Shown here: piece after piece, positions 15,490-23,628 of the stretch
How the letters are laid out: every line of letters starts with the position of its first letter
Position numbering within the stretch: the first letter of the stretch is position 1
From: VFMC01 sp040398525
Lineage (GTDB): Bacteria > Actinomycetota > Acidimicrobiia > Acidimicrobiales > Ilumatobacteraceae
Direction: 5' to 3'
Length of the DNA: 64,000 nucleotides
Assembly: GCA_040398525.1 (NCBI GenBank)
Contig: JBBATY010000015.1
Location: 7,045 to 71,044, forward strand
Made by a program: the position numbers and the translations under genes
Notes under the pieces: generated by a model
Databases searched by the model: none
What the model was told of the DNA's origin: nothing
The model's input: only the letters and a program-made list of their open reading frames with translations

Positions 15490-15516
15490 GGCCTGCAGAG
15501 CCTACGCTCACGGTCG
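15490..15516. promoter_or_regulatory. bidirectional promoter between dut and selA
   Basis: In the 27-bp gap the sequence AGCCTACGCT (15499-15508) holds two opposed -10 hexamers that share the TA at 15503-15504. These are TACGCT for selA (8 nt before its ATG) and TAGGCT on the minus strand for dut (9 nt before its ATG). No Shine-Dalgarno fits in the gap, so both messages should be leaderless or nearly so. Inferred from sequence. Confidence 0.55.
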
Positions 15517-16791
15517 ATGGACCCCGCGGCCCGCCCCCCGAGCGTCGACCGGCTGGCACGTTCGCTGGCCCCGTCGAGGCTGCCGCACGCCCTGTGCGTC
15601 GACATCGCCCGCGAGGCCATCGCCGCGGGCGACGTCGCGTCGGCGCCGGCGCGGGCCGAGGCACTGCGGCGTTCGCTGCTCACCGAGGTGGTGAACGCCA
15701 CCGGCGTGCTGCTGCACACCAACCTCGGCCGGGCACCCGTGGCGATGCACCGCCCGGCACGCGCGGTGAACGTCGAGCTCGATCTGGCCACCGGCGAGCG
15801 CGGCTCGCGCCAGCACGCAGTGGGCCACCTGCTGGCCCGGCTGTGCCAGACCGAGGCAGCGATGGTGGTGAACAACAACGCGGCGGCCGTGCTGCTGGTG
15901 TGCGCGGCGTTGGCCCACGGTCGCGAGGTGTTGGTGAGCCGTGGCGAGAGTGTCGAGATCGGCGGCTCGTTCCGGGTGCCCGAGGTGATGGAGCAATCGG
16001 GGGCTCGCCTGGTCGACGTAGGCACCACCAACCGGACGCGCCTCGGCGACTACCGCCGGGCGCTCGGGCGGGCGCGCGCCGATGTGGCGATGGTCCTGAA
16101 GGTGCATCCCAGCAACTACCGGGTCGAGGGCTTCGTCGAGGACACACCTGTGGCGCAGCTGGCCACCCTCGACGTACCCGTCGTGGCCGACATCGGCAGC
16201 GGCCTGCTCGACGCCGCCTGCCCATGGCTCGGTGGGCCTCCGCCGGCCTGGCTGGCCGACGAGCCTGCCGCCGTGCAGACCCTGGCCGCCGGCGCGGCGC
16301 TGATCACCTTCAGCGGCGACAAGTTGCTGGCCGGCCCGCAGGCCGGGATCATCGCCGGCCGGGCCGACCTGGTCGAGGTGTGCATGCGCCACCCACTCGC
16401 CCGGGCGATGCGGCCGGGCACCTTGGTGCTCGAGGCGCTGCAGGCCACGGCCCTGGCCTACCTGCACCGGCGGGCCACGACCGACCTCGCCTTCTGGAAG
16501 ATGGTGGCCACACCGCTGGCCGAGCTGCGCGCCCGCGCCGAGGCGCTGGCCGCAAGCTGCCCGGGGGCGCGCGCCGAGCCGATGCTCGCCCTGCCCGGGG
16601 CCGGGTCGGCGCCAGGGACGGGCATCGACTCGTACGGGGTGGTGCTGGCCGGCGACCACCTGGCTCGGCTGCGCGCCGCCACACCGCCCGTGGTGGCCCG
16701 GGCGCGCGAGGGCTCGACCTACCTCGACCTGCGCACCGTCGACCCGGCCGACGACGCCCATCTGGCGAACCTGCTCGCTGTGGCGGGCTGA
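15517..16791 (+). CDS. selA: L-seryl-tRNA(Sec) selenium transferase
   Basis: SelA converts Ser-tRNA(Sec) to Sec-tRNA(Sec) with selenophosphate, using PLP. The 424-residue protein has the N-terminal region with NATGVLLHTNLGRAP, the motif VVNNNAAAVLL, and the PLP lysine in ITFSGDKLLAGPQAG. All are hallmarks of bacterial SelA. The next gene, 7 nt on, is selB, so together they form the core of selenocysteine insertion. The tRNA(Sec) gene selC and the selenophosphate synthetase gene selD are not in this window. The length is slightly below the usual 460 residues. Confidence 0.92.
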   Translation: MDPAARPPSVDRLARSLAPSRLPHALCVDIAREAIAAGDVASAPARAEALRRSLLTEVVNATGVLLHTNLGRAPVAMHRPARAVNVELDLATGERGSRQHAVGHLLARLCQTEAAMVVNNNAAAVLLVCAALAHGREVLVSRGESVEIGGSFRVPEVMEQSGARLVDVGTTNRTRLGDYRRALGRARADVAMVLKVHPSNYRVEGFVEDTPVAQLATLDVPVVADIGSGLLDAACPWLGGPPPAWLADEPAAVQTLAAGAALITFSGDKLLAGPQAGIIAGRADLVEVCMRHPLARAMRPGTLVLEALQATALAYLHRRATTDLAFWKMVATPLAELRARAEALAASCPGARAEPMLALPGAGSAPGTGIDSYGVVLAGDHLARLRAATPPVVARAREGSTYLDLRTVDPADDAHLANLLAVAG

Positions 16792-16798
16792 GCGGGCC

Positions 16799-18526
16799 GT
16801 GCGCGTCGTCGCCACCGCCGGCCACGTCGACCACGGCAAGTCGTCGCTCGTGCTGGCCCTCACGGGCACCGACCCGGACCGCTTCGCCGAGGAGAAGCGC
16901 CGCGGCCTCACCATCGACCTCGGCTTCGCCCACTTCACGTTGCCGAGCGGTGAGGAGATCGGCCTGGTCGACGTGCCGGGCCACGTGCGCTTCCTGCGCA
17001 ACATGTTGGCCGGGGTGGGCGGTGTCGACGCCTGCGTGTTCGTGGTGGCCGCCACCGAGGGGTGGAAGCCCCAGAGCGAGGAGCATCTGCGCATCCTGAC
17101 GCTGCTCGGGCTGCGCCACGGGGTGGTGGCGCTCACCAAGTGCGACCTGGTGGACGACGAATGGCTCGACCTGCAGACGCTCGAGGTGGCCGACCACCTG
17201 GCCGGCACGTTCCTGGCCGAGGCGCCGATCGTGCCGGTGAGCTCGACCACCGGTGCCGGCCTCGACCGGTTGTGCGCCGCGCTCGACACGCTCGTCGCCA
17301 CCACCGAGCCGTCGGCCGACCGTGGCCGACCACGGCTGTGGATCGATCGCTCGTTCGCGGCCAAGGGCAGCGGCACCGTGGTGACCGGCACCCTCACGGG
17401 AGGGCGGATCCACCTCGACCAGCGCGTCGACGTGCTGCCGGCCGGGCAGACGGCACGCATCCGCGCCATCCAGACCCACGGGCGCAGCGTCGACGAGGTC
17501 GGCCCCGGCCACCGCGTGGCGATCAACCTGAGCGGCGTCGACCACCATCAGCTCGGGCGCGGCGACGCCGTGGTGGTGGGGTCGCAGTGGCGGCCCACAC
17601 GGCGTGTCGACGCGTCGCTCGAGGTGCTCGGTGCACTCGACCACGAGGTGTCGCGCCGCGGCGCCTACGTGGCCTACATCGGCTCGGGCGAGTGGCCGGT
17701 GCGGGTGCGGATCCTGGGCGACCACGCGCTGCTGCCGGGCGAGACGGGGGCGGTGCGGTTGCACCTCGAGGTGGCGTTGCCGTTGGTGGCCGGCGACCGC
17801 TACGTGCTGCGCGAGTCGGGCCGCAACGAGACCGTCGGCGGCGGCGAAGTGCTCGATGTCGAGCCGGTGCTGCCGGCGTCGCGGGCCCGGCCGGACCGCA
17901 GCATCGAGCGGGTGGTGCGCGAGCGCTGCTGGGTGCAGGTCGACGTGCTGCGCGCCCTCACCGGGGCAGAGAGGGCCCCGACGCTCGGCGACTGGGTGAT
18001 CGACCCCGACGCGCTGGCGGCGATGCGCGCCTCGCTGGCCGCCCAGGTGGCGACCGCCGGGGCGGCCGGGCTCGACCTCGCCCAGCTCGACGAGCGCGAG
18101 CGCCTGGTCGCGGCCGGCCTCGACGGGGTGAAGCTCGACGCCGGCCGGTTGCGCCCGGCCGACGCCGTCGACGAGTTGGCCGACCATCCGTTGCTGGCCG
18201 CCCTCGCAGCTGGCGGTGCGGCCCCGCCGGACCTGGCACCGGGTGACCGTCCGGTGCTGCGCGAGCTGGTCCGCCGTGGCCTGGTGGTCGAGCGCGAGGG
18301 CATCGCCTTCCACATCGGCGCGGTCGACGCCGCTGCGCGCACGATGGCCACGCTGCTGGCCAGCCATCCGGACGGCGTGACGATGGCTCAGTTCCGTGAT
18401 GCGCTCGGTGTGACCCGCAAGCACGCCCTGCCGATGGCCAACGAGCTCGACGCCCGCGGCATCACCCGCCGGCGCGGCGACGTGCGGATCGGCGGCCCAC
18501 GGCTTCCCGCGCCGGACGGTGCCTGA
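16799..18526 (+). CDS. selB: selenocysteine-specific translation elongation factor
   Basis: SelB carries Sec-tRNA(Sec) to the ribosome at UGA codons followed by a SECIS hairpin. The 575-residue protein starts at GTG with G1 AGHVDHGKSS, G2 in EEKRRGLTIDLGF, G3 DVPGHVRFLRNM and G4 TKCD. EF-Tu-like beta domains follow, then C-terminal winged-helix repeats that would bind the SECIS RNA. GLTID and the WIDRSFAAKGSGTVVTGTL segment are SelB-type. It is tightly linked to selA. Its 3' end overlaps the convergent hydrolase gene by 65 bp. Confidence 0.93.
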   Translation: MRVVATAGHVDHGKSSLVLALTGTDPDRFAEEKRRGLTIDLGFAHFTLPSGEEIGLVDVPGHVRFLRNMLAGVGGVDACVFVVAATEGWKPQSEEHLRILTLLGLRHGVVALTKCDLVDDEWLDLQTLEVADHLAGTFLAEAPIVPVSSTTGAGLDRLCAALDTLVATTEPSADRGRPRLWIDRSFAAKGSGTVVTGTLTGGRIHLDQRVDVLPAGQTARIRAIQTHGRSVDEVGPGHRVAINLSGVDHHQLGRGDAVVVGSQWRPTRRVDASLEVLGALDHEVSRRGAYVAYIGSGEWPVRVRILGDHALLPGETGAVRLHLEVALPLVAGDRYVLRESGRNETVGGGEVLDVEPVLPASRARPDRSIERVVRERCWVQVDVLRALTGAERAPTLGDWVIDPDALAAMRASLAAQVATAGAAGLDLAQLDERERLVAAGLDGVKLDAGRLRPADAVDELADHPLLAALAAGGAAPPDLAPGDRPVLRELVRRGLVVEREGIAFHIGAVDAAARTMATLLASHPDGVTMAQFRDALGVTRKHALPMANELDARGITRRRGDVRIGGPRLPAPDGA

Positions 18527-19472
18527 GGGTCTGCACCCGGCGGGCAGCGCGCCGCTCGCCGGCCGCCTCGGCCTCGAGCTGGCGGGCGGCCTTGGCGATG
18601 GTGACGTCGTTGGTGAGGATCTCGCCGAACTGCTCGGGGTCGGCGAGCAGCCAGCTGTGCGAGCCGTCGACCACGGTGCCCTGCACACCCGACGCAACAC
18701 AGAGCGCCTCGAACGACTCGCGCGGGATGATGCCGTCGCGCTCGGCCCAGATGATCGTCACTGGCAGGCCGCGGTCGCGCAGGTGCTCGAGCTCGGCGCG
18801 CAGGTCGGCGCGCCTGGCCAGGTTGGCCACCTTCACGAACGCCCGCGGGTTGCGCACGATGTTGGGCACCAGGTCCTCGGCGATGACGGGCAGCACCCGG
18901 GTGGCCTGGCGGATCGGCCAGACGTCACCGGGGAAGTGCAGGCCCCAGTCCCACAGCGGCCGCTCGGCGATCGAGCGCAGCGTGCCGCCGCTGCGCCAGG
19001 CCGAGCCACCGATCGAGTTGACCAGCACCAGCGAGCGCACACGGTCGGGGTGGTCGTGGGCGAAGCGGATCGACACCCCACCCCCGAAGCTGTGCCCCAC
19101 CACCACCATCGGCTCGTGCACGTCGAGCACATCGAGTAGGTCGTCGACCCAGTCGGCGTAGCCGTGCAGCGAGAAGTCGTCGCCGGGTAGCTCGGCCGAG
19201 CGACCGAAACCGGGCAGCGCCGGGGCGATGACCCGCACCCCCTCTTCGGCCAGCCGCTCGACCGCGTCGCGGTAGGTGTTGTGCCCGAGGCCCCAGCCGT
19301 GCAGCAGCAGCACCGGCATGCCGCTGCCGGCCACGCTGTACGACGCCGGACGGCCCTGCACCCAGGTGCGCTTCTCGACGGCCACCTGGCGCACGCTCGG
19401 CCGCTCGGCGGCTCGTCGCTCGTCGGCACGCCGATCGTCGGCACGTAGCTCGTCGGCCCCGGCAGCAGTCAT
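18462..19472 (-). CDS. alpha/beta hydrolase
   Basis: The 336-residue protein has the oxyanion motif VLLLHGWGLGHNTYRD, nucleophile elbow GHSFGGG, an acid residue in IIWAERDGIIP and a late His in GSHSWLLADP, so the triad is complete. An N-terminal extension rich in Ala/Asp/Arg and a basic C-terminal tail are poorly conserved in type. The tail is the part that overlaps the end of selB on the opposite strand. The substrate is unknown. Confidence 0.75.
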   Translation of the reverse strand: MTAAGADELRADDRRADERRAAERPSVRQVAVEKRTWVQGRPASYSVAGSGMPVLLLHGWGLGHNTYRDAVERLAEEGVRVIAPALPGFGRSAELPGDDFSLHGYADWVDDLLDVLDVHEPMVVVGHSFGGGVSIRFAHDHPDRVRSLVLVNSIGGSAWRSGGTLRSIAERPLWDWGLHFPGDVWPIRQATRVLPVIAEDLVPNIVRNPRAFVKVANLARRADLRAELEHLRDRGLPVTIIWAERDGIIPRESFEALCVASGVQGTVVDGSHSWLLADPEQFGEILTNDVTIAKAARQLEAEAAGERRAARRVQTLRHRPAREAVGRRSARRRAGG

Positions 19473-19592
19473 CGGTGCCTCGGGCAGGTGTCCACGAGGG
19501 CGATGGTACCCATCCCGGGTGCAGCCAGGTAGCCGACCTTGGTCCCGATGCTCAGGTTCGCCCGGCGCCGGGCCGTCGCGACCGGCGCCGGC

Positions 19593-20960
19593 TCAGTGTT
19601 CGGCGCGGCGCTCGCGGTAGTCGCGCGCAGCACCCTCTTCGGGCTCGACTTCGAGGGTGACACCGTCGATGGCCACCACCCGCACCGGGTCGCCGTTCTT
19701 CACCGGCGTGGCCCGGTTGGTACGGGCACGCCAGCGCGAGCCCTCCACCAGCACGACGCCGTCGGGGTCGATGTCGCCAACGGCGGCACCCATCGAGCCG
19801 ATCATCCACTCTCGGCCGATCGTGGGCGTGGCGAAGCGGGTTCGCACCATCGACGGCATGCCGACGATGAAGGCCAGCGCGCAGCCGCCGATGCCCACCA
19901 GGAGGGTGAGCCAGCCGAGGCGCAAGCTGGTGCCGGGCAACGACTCGTACAGGAACAGGCTGCCGATGGCCGTGAGCACGATGCCCACCCCGGTCCAGAA
20001 CCTGGGGATGCCCACCTGCACATCGACGGCGAAGGCCACCATGGCCACCACGAGCAGGGCGACGGCCCACGACCGGGCCGGCAGTTCGGCCAGGCCGAAG
20101 CAGCCGAAGAAGGTGCACAGCGCGCCGACCACACCGGCCACGCCCACCCCGGCGGTGAACAGTTCGAACACGAGCAGACCGAAGCCGATGAGGAACAGCA
20201 GGTACGCCACGGGCGGGCTGGCCACGGTGTGGAACAGCTGGTTGCCGAGGGTGAGCTTGGAGAAGCGCACCGTGGTGAGCGTCTGCTGCACCTGGCCCTC
20301 GTCGTTCACCTGCTCGCTGGCAGTGTCGAGCACCGTGCCGTCGGCCTCGACCCCGTCGAGGGCGAGCACCATGCTGCGGATGGTGGGCACGCCGAGGTCG
20401 TCGGTCTCGAGCTTCAGCGCACCGAGCGAGCGGGCTTCCTGGAAGCTGAGCGAGCCGCTGCGCAGCCGGTCGTCGGCCACCCCGAAGGTGAGCTGCTCGC
20501 CGTCGACGGTGAGCATCCGGCCCGTGTAGCCCATGCGGCTGCCGCTCACCATGGCGGTCACGTCGGCGACAGCCATCAACTGGGCGGGCAGGCCGTAGAT
20601 GCGGGCGCTGCCGGAGGGCCCGATCCAGATGCCGATCGGTACCGGCGCCGAGGCGACGCGCTCGATGAGGGCGCGCACATCGGCATCGGATGCCACGGCG
20701 CCGCCGCTGTTCATCTGCAGCACCAGCGCCTGCGAGCCATTGGCCGCGGCTCGCTCGATGGCCCGGTCGATGGCGTCGATGACGACCCCGTCGACGAAGC
20801 CGGTCACCTGCAGCACGTCGACCGGGGCGAGCGCTTCGTCGACGGCGCCAGCGTCGACAACAGCGGTGTCGACGGGCTCGGGCACCGTGGTGGAGGCAGC
20901 CACCGTGCCGGTGAGCATCAGCCCCGCCGCCGCCACGAGAGGGGCGGCGATCACGGCCAT
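19593..20960 (-). CDS. NfeD-like membrane protein with degenerate ClpP-type domain
   Basis: The 455-residue protein has a signal segment (AVIAAPLVAAAGLMLTG), an extracytoplasmic ClpP-class domain (ALVLQMNSGGAVASDADV), four or five transmembrane helices and a C-terminal OB-fold NfeD domain (DGVVLVEGSRWRART). In active NfeD-linked proteases a serine lies in a small-residue motif after PxG; here that stretch reads GPSGSARIYGLPAQLM, without an obvious serine. It may be a scaffold for membrane-domain organisation. ATG 20960 was chosen; GTG 20975 is possible. The divergent ArsA gene begins 17 bp away. Confidence 0.75.
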   Translation of the reverse strand: MAVIAAPLVAAAGLMLTGTVAASTTVPEPVDTAVVDAGAVDEALAPVDVLQVTGFVDGVVIDAIDRAIERAAANGSQALVLQMNSGGAVASDADVRALIERVASAPVPIGIWIGPSGSARIYGLPAQLMAVADVTAMVSGSRMGYTGRMLTVDGEQLTFGVADDRLRSGSLSFQEARSLGALKLETDDLGVPTIRSMVLALDGVEADGTVLDTASEQVNDEGQVQQTLTTVRFSKLTLGNQLFHTVASPPVAYLLFLIGFGLLVFELFTAGVGVAGVVGALCTFFGCFGLAELPARSWAVALLVVAMVAFAVDVQVGIPRFWTGVGIVLTAIGSLFLYESLPGTSLRLGWLTLLVGIGGCALAFIVGMPSMVRTRFATPTIGREWMIGSMGAAVGDIDPDGVVLVEGSRWRARTNRATPVKNGDPVRVVAIDGVTLEVEPEEGAARDYRERRAEH

Positions 20961-20977
20961 GACTAGTCTGCGCACAC

Positions 20978-21826
20978 GTGCCTCCGAAGCGCTTCGATCC
21001 GGGTGAGTTCCTGAGCAGCACCCGGATGGTCGTCGTGGCCGGCAAGGGTGGTGTCGGGAAGACCACGGTAACCGCGGTTCTGGCCCGCGCCGCATGTGAA
21101 ACCGGTCGCCGGGTGTTGGTGGTCGAGCTCGACGGCAAGCCGCACCTGCGCACACTGGTGCGCGACACGCCCGTGCTCGAGCTCACCGCCCCTGCCGCCT
21201 TGGAGGACTACCTCGACACGCACGGCTTGAAGCGGGTGGCCAAGCGGCTCACCAGCAGCGGCATCATCGACGTGGTGTCGACCGCCGCGCCGGGCATCGA
21301 CGACATCGTGGTGCTCGGCAAGTTGAAGCAGCTCGAGCGCAGCGGCGACTACGACCTGATCGTGGTCGACGGCCCGGCGGCGGGCCACGCGATCACGTTC
21401 CTGATGTCGGCGCGCAGCCTGCTCGACACGGCGCGCGGCGGACCGATCCGCACCCAGGCCACCGATGTGCTCGAGCTGCTCGCCGACCCGGCGCGCTGCC
21501 AGGTGGTGCTGGTCACCCTGCCGGAGACCACCCCGGTGAACGAGGTGATCGAGACGGCCTTCGCGCTCGAGGAGCATGTCGGCGTGCAGCTCGGGCCGAT
21601 CGTCGTGAACGGTGTCGACCGTGGCGAACCGCTCGTCGTCGGCCCCGACACCGACCCCGCCCTCGCTGCTGCGGCCCGCTACCGCACGAGTCGGCGAGCG
21701 TTGCACGCGGCCGAGATCGCACGGCTCACCGAGCTGCTCGCGCTCGACCAGATCCACCTGCCGCACCTGCCCGTCGCCGGGCTGACCGCCGACGAGATCG
21801 ACCAGCTCGCGAACGGGTTGCGATGA
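20978..21826 (+). CDS. ArsA/Get3-like ATPase 1
   Basis: The 282-residue protein has the deviant Walker A motif VVVAGKGGVGKTTVTAVLAR and the switch sequence YDLIVVDGPAAGHAI, features of the anion-transporting ATPase family related to ArsA and Get3. The aspartate that couples nucleotide hydrolysis sits in VVELDGKPHL. Pairs of such genes are conserved in actinobacteria and their role is not settled. The GTG start has a TAGTCT hexamer (20964-20969) 8 nt upstream. Its stop overlaps the next start (ATGA), so the two ATPases are co-translated and may form a heterodimer. Confidence 0.85.
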   Translation: MPPKRFDPGEFLSSTRMVVVAGKGGVGKTTVTAVLARAACETGRRVLVVELDGKPHLRTLVRDTPVLELTAPAALEDYLDTHGLKRVAKRLTSSGIIDVVSTAAPGIDDIVVLGKLKQLERSGDYDLIVVDGPAAGHAITFLMSARSLLDTARGGPIRTQATDVLELLADPARCQVVLVTLPETTPVNEVIETAFALEEHVGVQLGPIVVNGVDRGEPLVVGPDTDPALAAAARYRTSRRALHAAEIARLTELLALDQIHLPHLPVAGLTADEIDQLANGLR

Positions 21827-22941
21827 TCTCGCGCCGCGAGACGTCGCCTCCCCCCGAGCGCGTCGACCCACCGCTGGCCCGCGCCCTCGAGGACGCCGAG
21901 GTGGTCGTGTGTTGTGGTTCGGGTGGCGTGGGCAAGACGACGACGGCCGCGACGATCGGCCTCGAGCTCGCCGGACGCGGGCGTCGGGTGGTGGTGGTCA
22001 CCATCGATCCGGCGCGCCGTCTGGCCGACGCGCTCGGCCTGCCCGATGGCTTGGGCAACGAACCGGCGCGCTTGCCACTGGTCGGTGCCGGTGGCGGCGA
22101 GCTGTGGGCGACGATGCTCGACACCGCAGCCACGTTCGACGGCATCGTGCGCGCCAACGCCGGCGACGACGACCAGGCCGAGCGGATCCTGGCGAACCGC
22201 TTCTACCGCAACATCGCCGGGGCGCTGAGCGGCACCCAGGAGTACATGGCGGCCGAGCGGCTGCATGCGCTGCACGCCGACCCGCGCTTCGACGTGGTGG
22301 TGGTCGACACACCGCCGAGCCGGCACGCGCTCGACTTCCTCGATGCCCCGGGCACGCTGGCACGCTTCCTCGACCATCCGTTGTTCCGCCTGTTGATGCT
22401 GCCCACGCGGCGTGGGTTGAAGGTGCTGAACGTCGCCACCCAGCCGGTGCTGCGCACGATCGGCAAGGTGGTGGGCGGCGAGGTGTTGGCCGACGCCGTA
22501 GCGTTCTTCCAGGCGTTCGAGGGCATGGAGACCGGGTTCCGGCGACGGGCCGACGAGGTGTTGGCGCTGTTGCAGGCTCCGGTCACCCGCTTCGTGCTGG
22601 TGGCGTCGCCGCGGCGCGACACGGTGGACGAGGCGGTGTTCTTCGCCGACCGGTTACGCGAGTCGTCGCTCGGGGTGTCGGCAGTGGTGGTGAACCGTTG
22701 CACGCCGCGCTTTCCCGCCCCGCAGGTGGCCAGGCGCGACGAGGACGCCGCGTTGTGGCACAACTTCGACGAACTGGCGGCGATGGCCACCGCCGAGGCC
22801 GCCCAGGTGGGTGAGCTGCAGGCGCATGCGGGCGCGGCGCCGCTGGTGTGGGTGCCGTTGCTGGCCGGCGATGTGCACGACCTCGACGGCTTGCGGGCGA
22901 TCGCCGGGCTGCTCTTCGCTGCGGCCCCGGAGGCCGGGTAG
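21823..22941 (+). CDS. ArsA/Get3-like ATPase 2
   Basis: The 372-residue protein is the larger partner, with Walker A VCCGSGGVGKTTTAATI, switch I VVVVTIDPARRLADALGLP and switch II FDVVVVDTPPSRHALDFLDA. The IDPARRLADALG sequence is specific to actinobacterial ArsA-like proteins that resemble mycobacterial Rv3680. It overlaps ATPase 1 by 4 nt. A response-regulator gene follows after 9 nt. No arsenic genes are nearby, so arsenite export is unlikely. A role in membrane-protein or small-molecule handling is inference. Confidence 0.85.
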   Translation: MISRRETSPPPERVDPPLARALEDAEVVVCCGSGGVGKTTTAATIGLELAGRGRRVVVVTIDPARRLADALGLPDGLGNEPARLPLVGAGGGELWATMLDTAATFDGIVRANAGDDDQAERILANRFYRNIAGALSGTQEYMAAERLHALHADPRFDVVVVDTPPSRHALDFLDAPGTLARFLDHPLFRLLMLPTRRGLKVLNVATQPVLRTIGKVVGGEVLADAVAFFQAFEGMETGFRRRADEVLALLQAPVTRFVLVASPRRDTVDEAVFFADRLRESSLGVSAVVVNRCTPRFPAPQVARRDEDAALWHNFDELAAMATAEAAQVGELQAHAGAAPLVWVPLLAGDVHDLDGLRAIAGLLFAAAPEAG

Positions 22942-22950
22942 CCTGCGCTC

Positions 22951-23379
22951 GTGCACATCCTCGTCGCCACCGACGCCGACTTCGTCCTCGACGCGGTCGT
23001 CGCTGCTCTGTCCGGACCCGACACCACCTTCACGGTGTGCCGCAACGGCCGCGATGTGGCCGGTGTCGTCGAGGCCCGCACCCCGGACCTCGCCATCCTC
23101 GACCTGCAGATCGGCTCGATGGGCGGCATGGCCGTCACCATGGCCCTGCGCCTCGACGAGAGCGCCGGGCGCCTGCCGCACGTGCCGGTGCTGATGCTGC
23201 TCGATCGCACCGCCGACCTGCACCTGGCCCGGCGCAGCGCGGCCGATGGCTGGATCGTCAAGCCGCTCGATGCGCTGCGCCTGCAGCGGGCCGTCGACGA
23301 CATCCTGCGGCCGAAGGGCCCGGCGGTCGATCTGGCCGACACCGATGCCGTTGAGGAACAGCCGGTCACAGCCGGATAG
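22951..23379 (+). CDS. single-domain response regulator
   Basis: The 142-residue protein is a stand-alone receiver domain. The phosphoacceptor Asp is in LAILDLQIGSMGG and the conserved Lys in GWIVKPLDALRL, while the acidic pair near the start is replaced by ATDADF. No output domain is present, only a short acidic tail. It may act by protein contact with a kinase or output partner encoded elsewhere. A TAGCCT hexamer (22939-22944) lies exactly 6 nt before the GTG start. This allows independent leaderless transcription despite the close ATPase genes. Confidence 0.8.
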   Translation: MHILVATDADFVLDAVVAALSGPDTTFTVCRNGRDVAGVVEARTPDLAILDLQIGSMGGMAVTMALRLDESAGRLPHVPVLMLLDRTADLHLARRSAADGWIVKPLDALRLQRAVDDILRPKGPAVDLADTDAVEEQPVTAG

Positions 23380-23394
23380 GATTCTCATCCGCTA

Positions 23395-23472
23395 CGGGGT
23401 GTAGCGCAGCTTGGTTAGCGCGCCACGTTCGGGACGTGGAGGCCGGAAGTTCGAATCTTCTCACCCCGACCA
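23395..23472 (+). tRNA. tRNA-Pro (anticodon CGG)
   Basis: The acceptor stem CGGGGTG (23395-23401) pairs with CACCCCG (23462-23468). The anticodon stem CCACG/CGTGG encloses loop TTCGGGA with anticodon CGG, and the T-loop GTTCGAATC is normal. The 3' CCA is encoded (23470-23472). A TAGGAT hexamer at 23377-23382 is a plausible -10. The vapBC module lies 157 bp downstream in convergent orientation. Confidence 0.95.
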
Positions 23473-23503
23473 CATCGACCCTGGTCCTGGTCCTGCACTC
23501 GCA

Positions 23504-23528
23504 GACCGGCCGGGGTCGTTCGGTTTTT
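23504..23528 (+). terminator. weak terminator after tRNA-Pro
   Basis: A short stem GACC/GGTC (23504-23507 with 23514-23517) is followed by a run of five T (23524-23528) in otherwise GC-rich sequence. The stem is short and the T run starts 6 nt after it, so this is only a possible terminator. Apart from it I see nothing in 23473-23628. Confidence 0.3.
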
Positions 23529-23628
23529 CCTAGGCGGTTCGGGGTCGGTCAACCGGATGCCCGACGGCGTCAAGCAGGTGCGCGACGCAAACCCCTCCCG
23601 ATCGGCAGCTCGGATCGGCTGAGCGGTG

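Noticed and set aside
16349..18700. 783-codon open frame on the minus strand
   Set aside because: It is antisense to selA and selB, which have complete motifs. No recognisable protein.
15517..19472. tRNA-Sec gene near selA-selB
   Set aside because: No cloverleaf with TCA anticodon and elongated acceptor was found around the sel genes on either strand by eye; a covariance search would be decisive.
19469..19592. Minus-strand frame ending at an ATGA overlap with the hydrolase start
   Set aside because: The stop overlap is suggestive, but there is no start codon after the end of the NfeD-like gene, so the frame cannot be an independent gene.
23473..23628. Attachment site for an integrated element next to tRNA-Pro
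   Set aside because: No copy of the tRNA 3' end was found on the far side of vapBC and there is no integrase.
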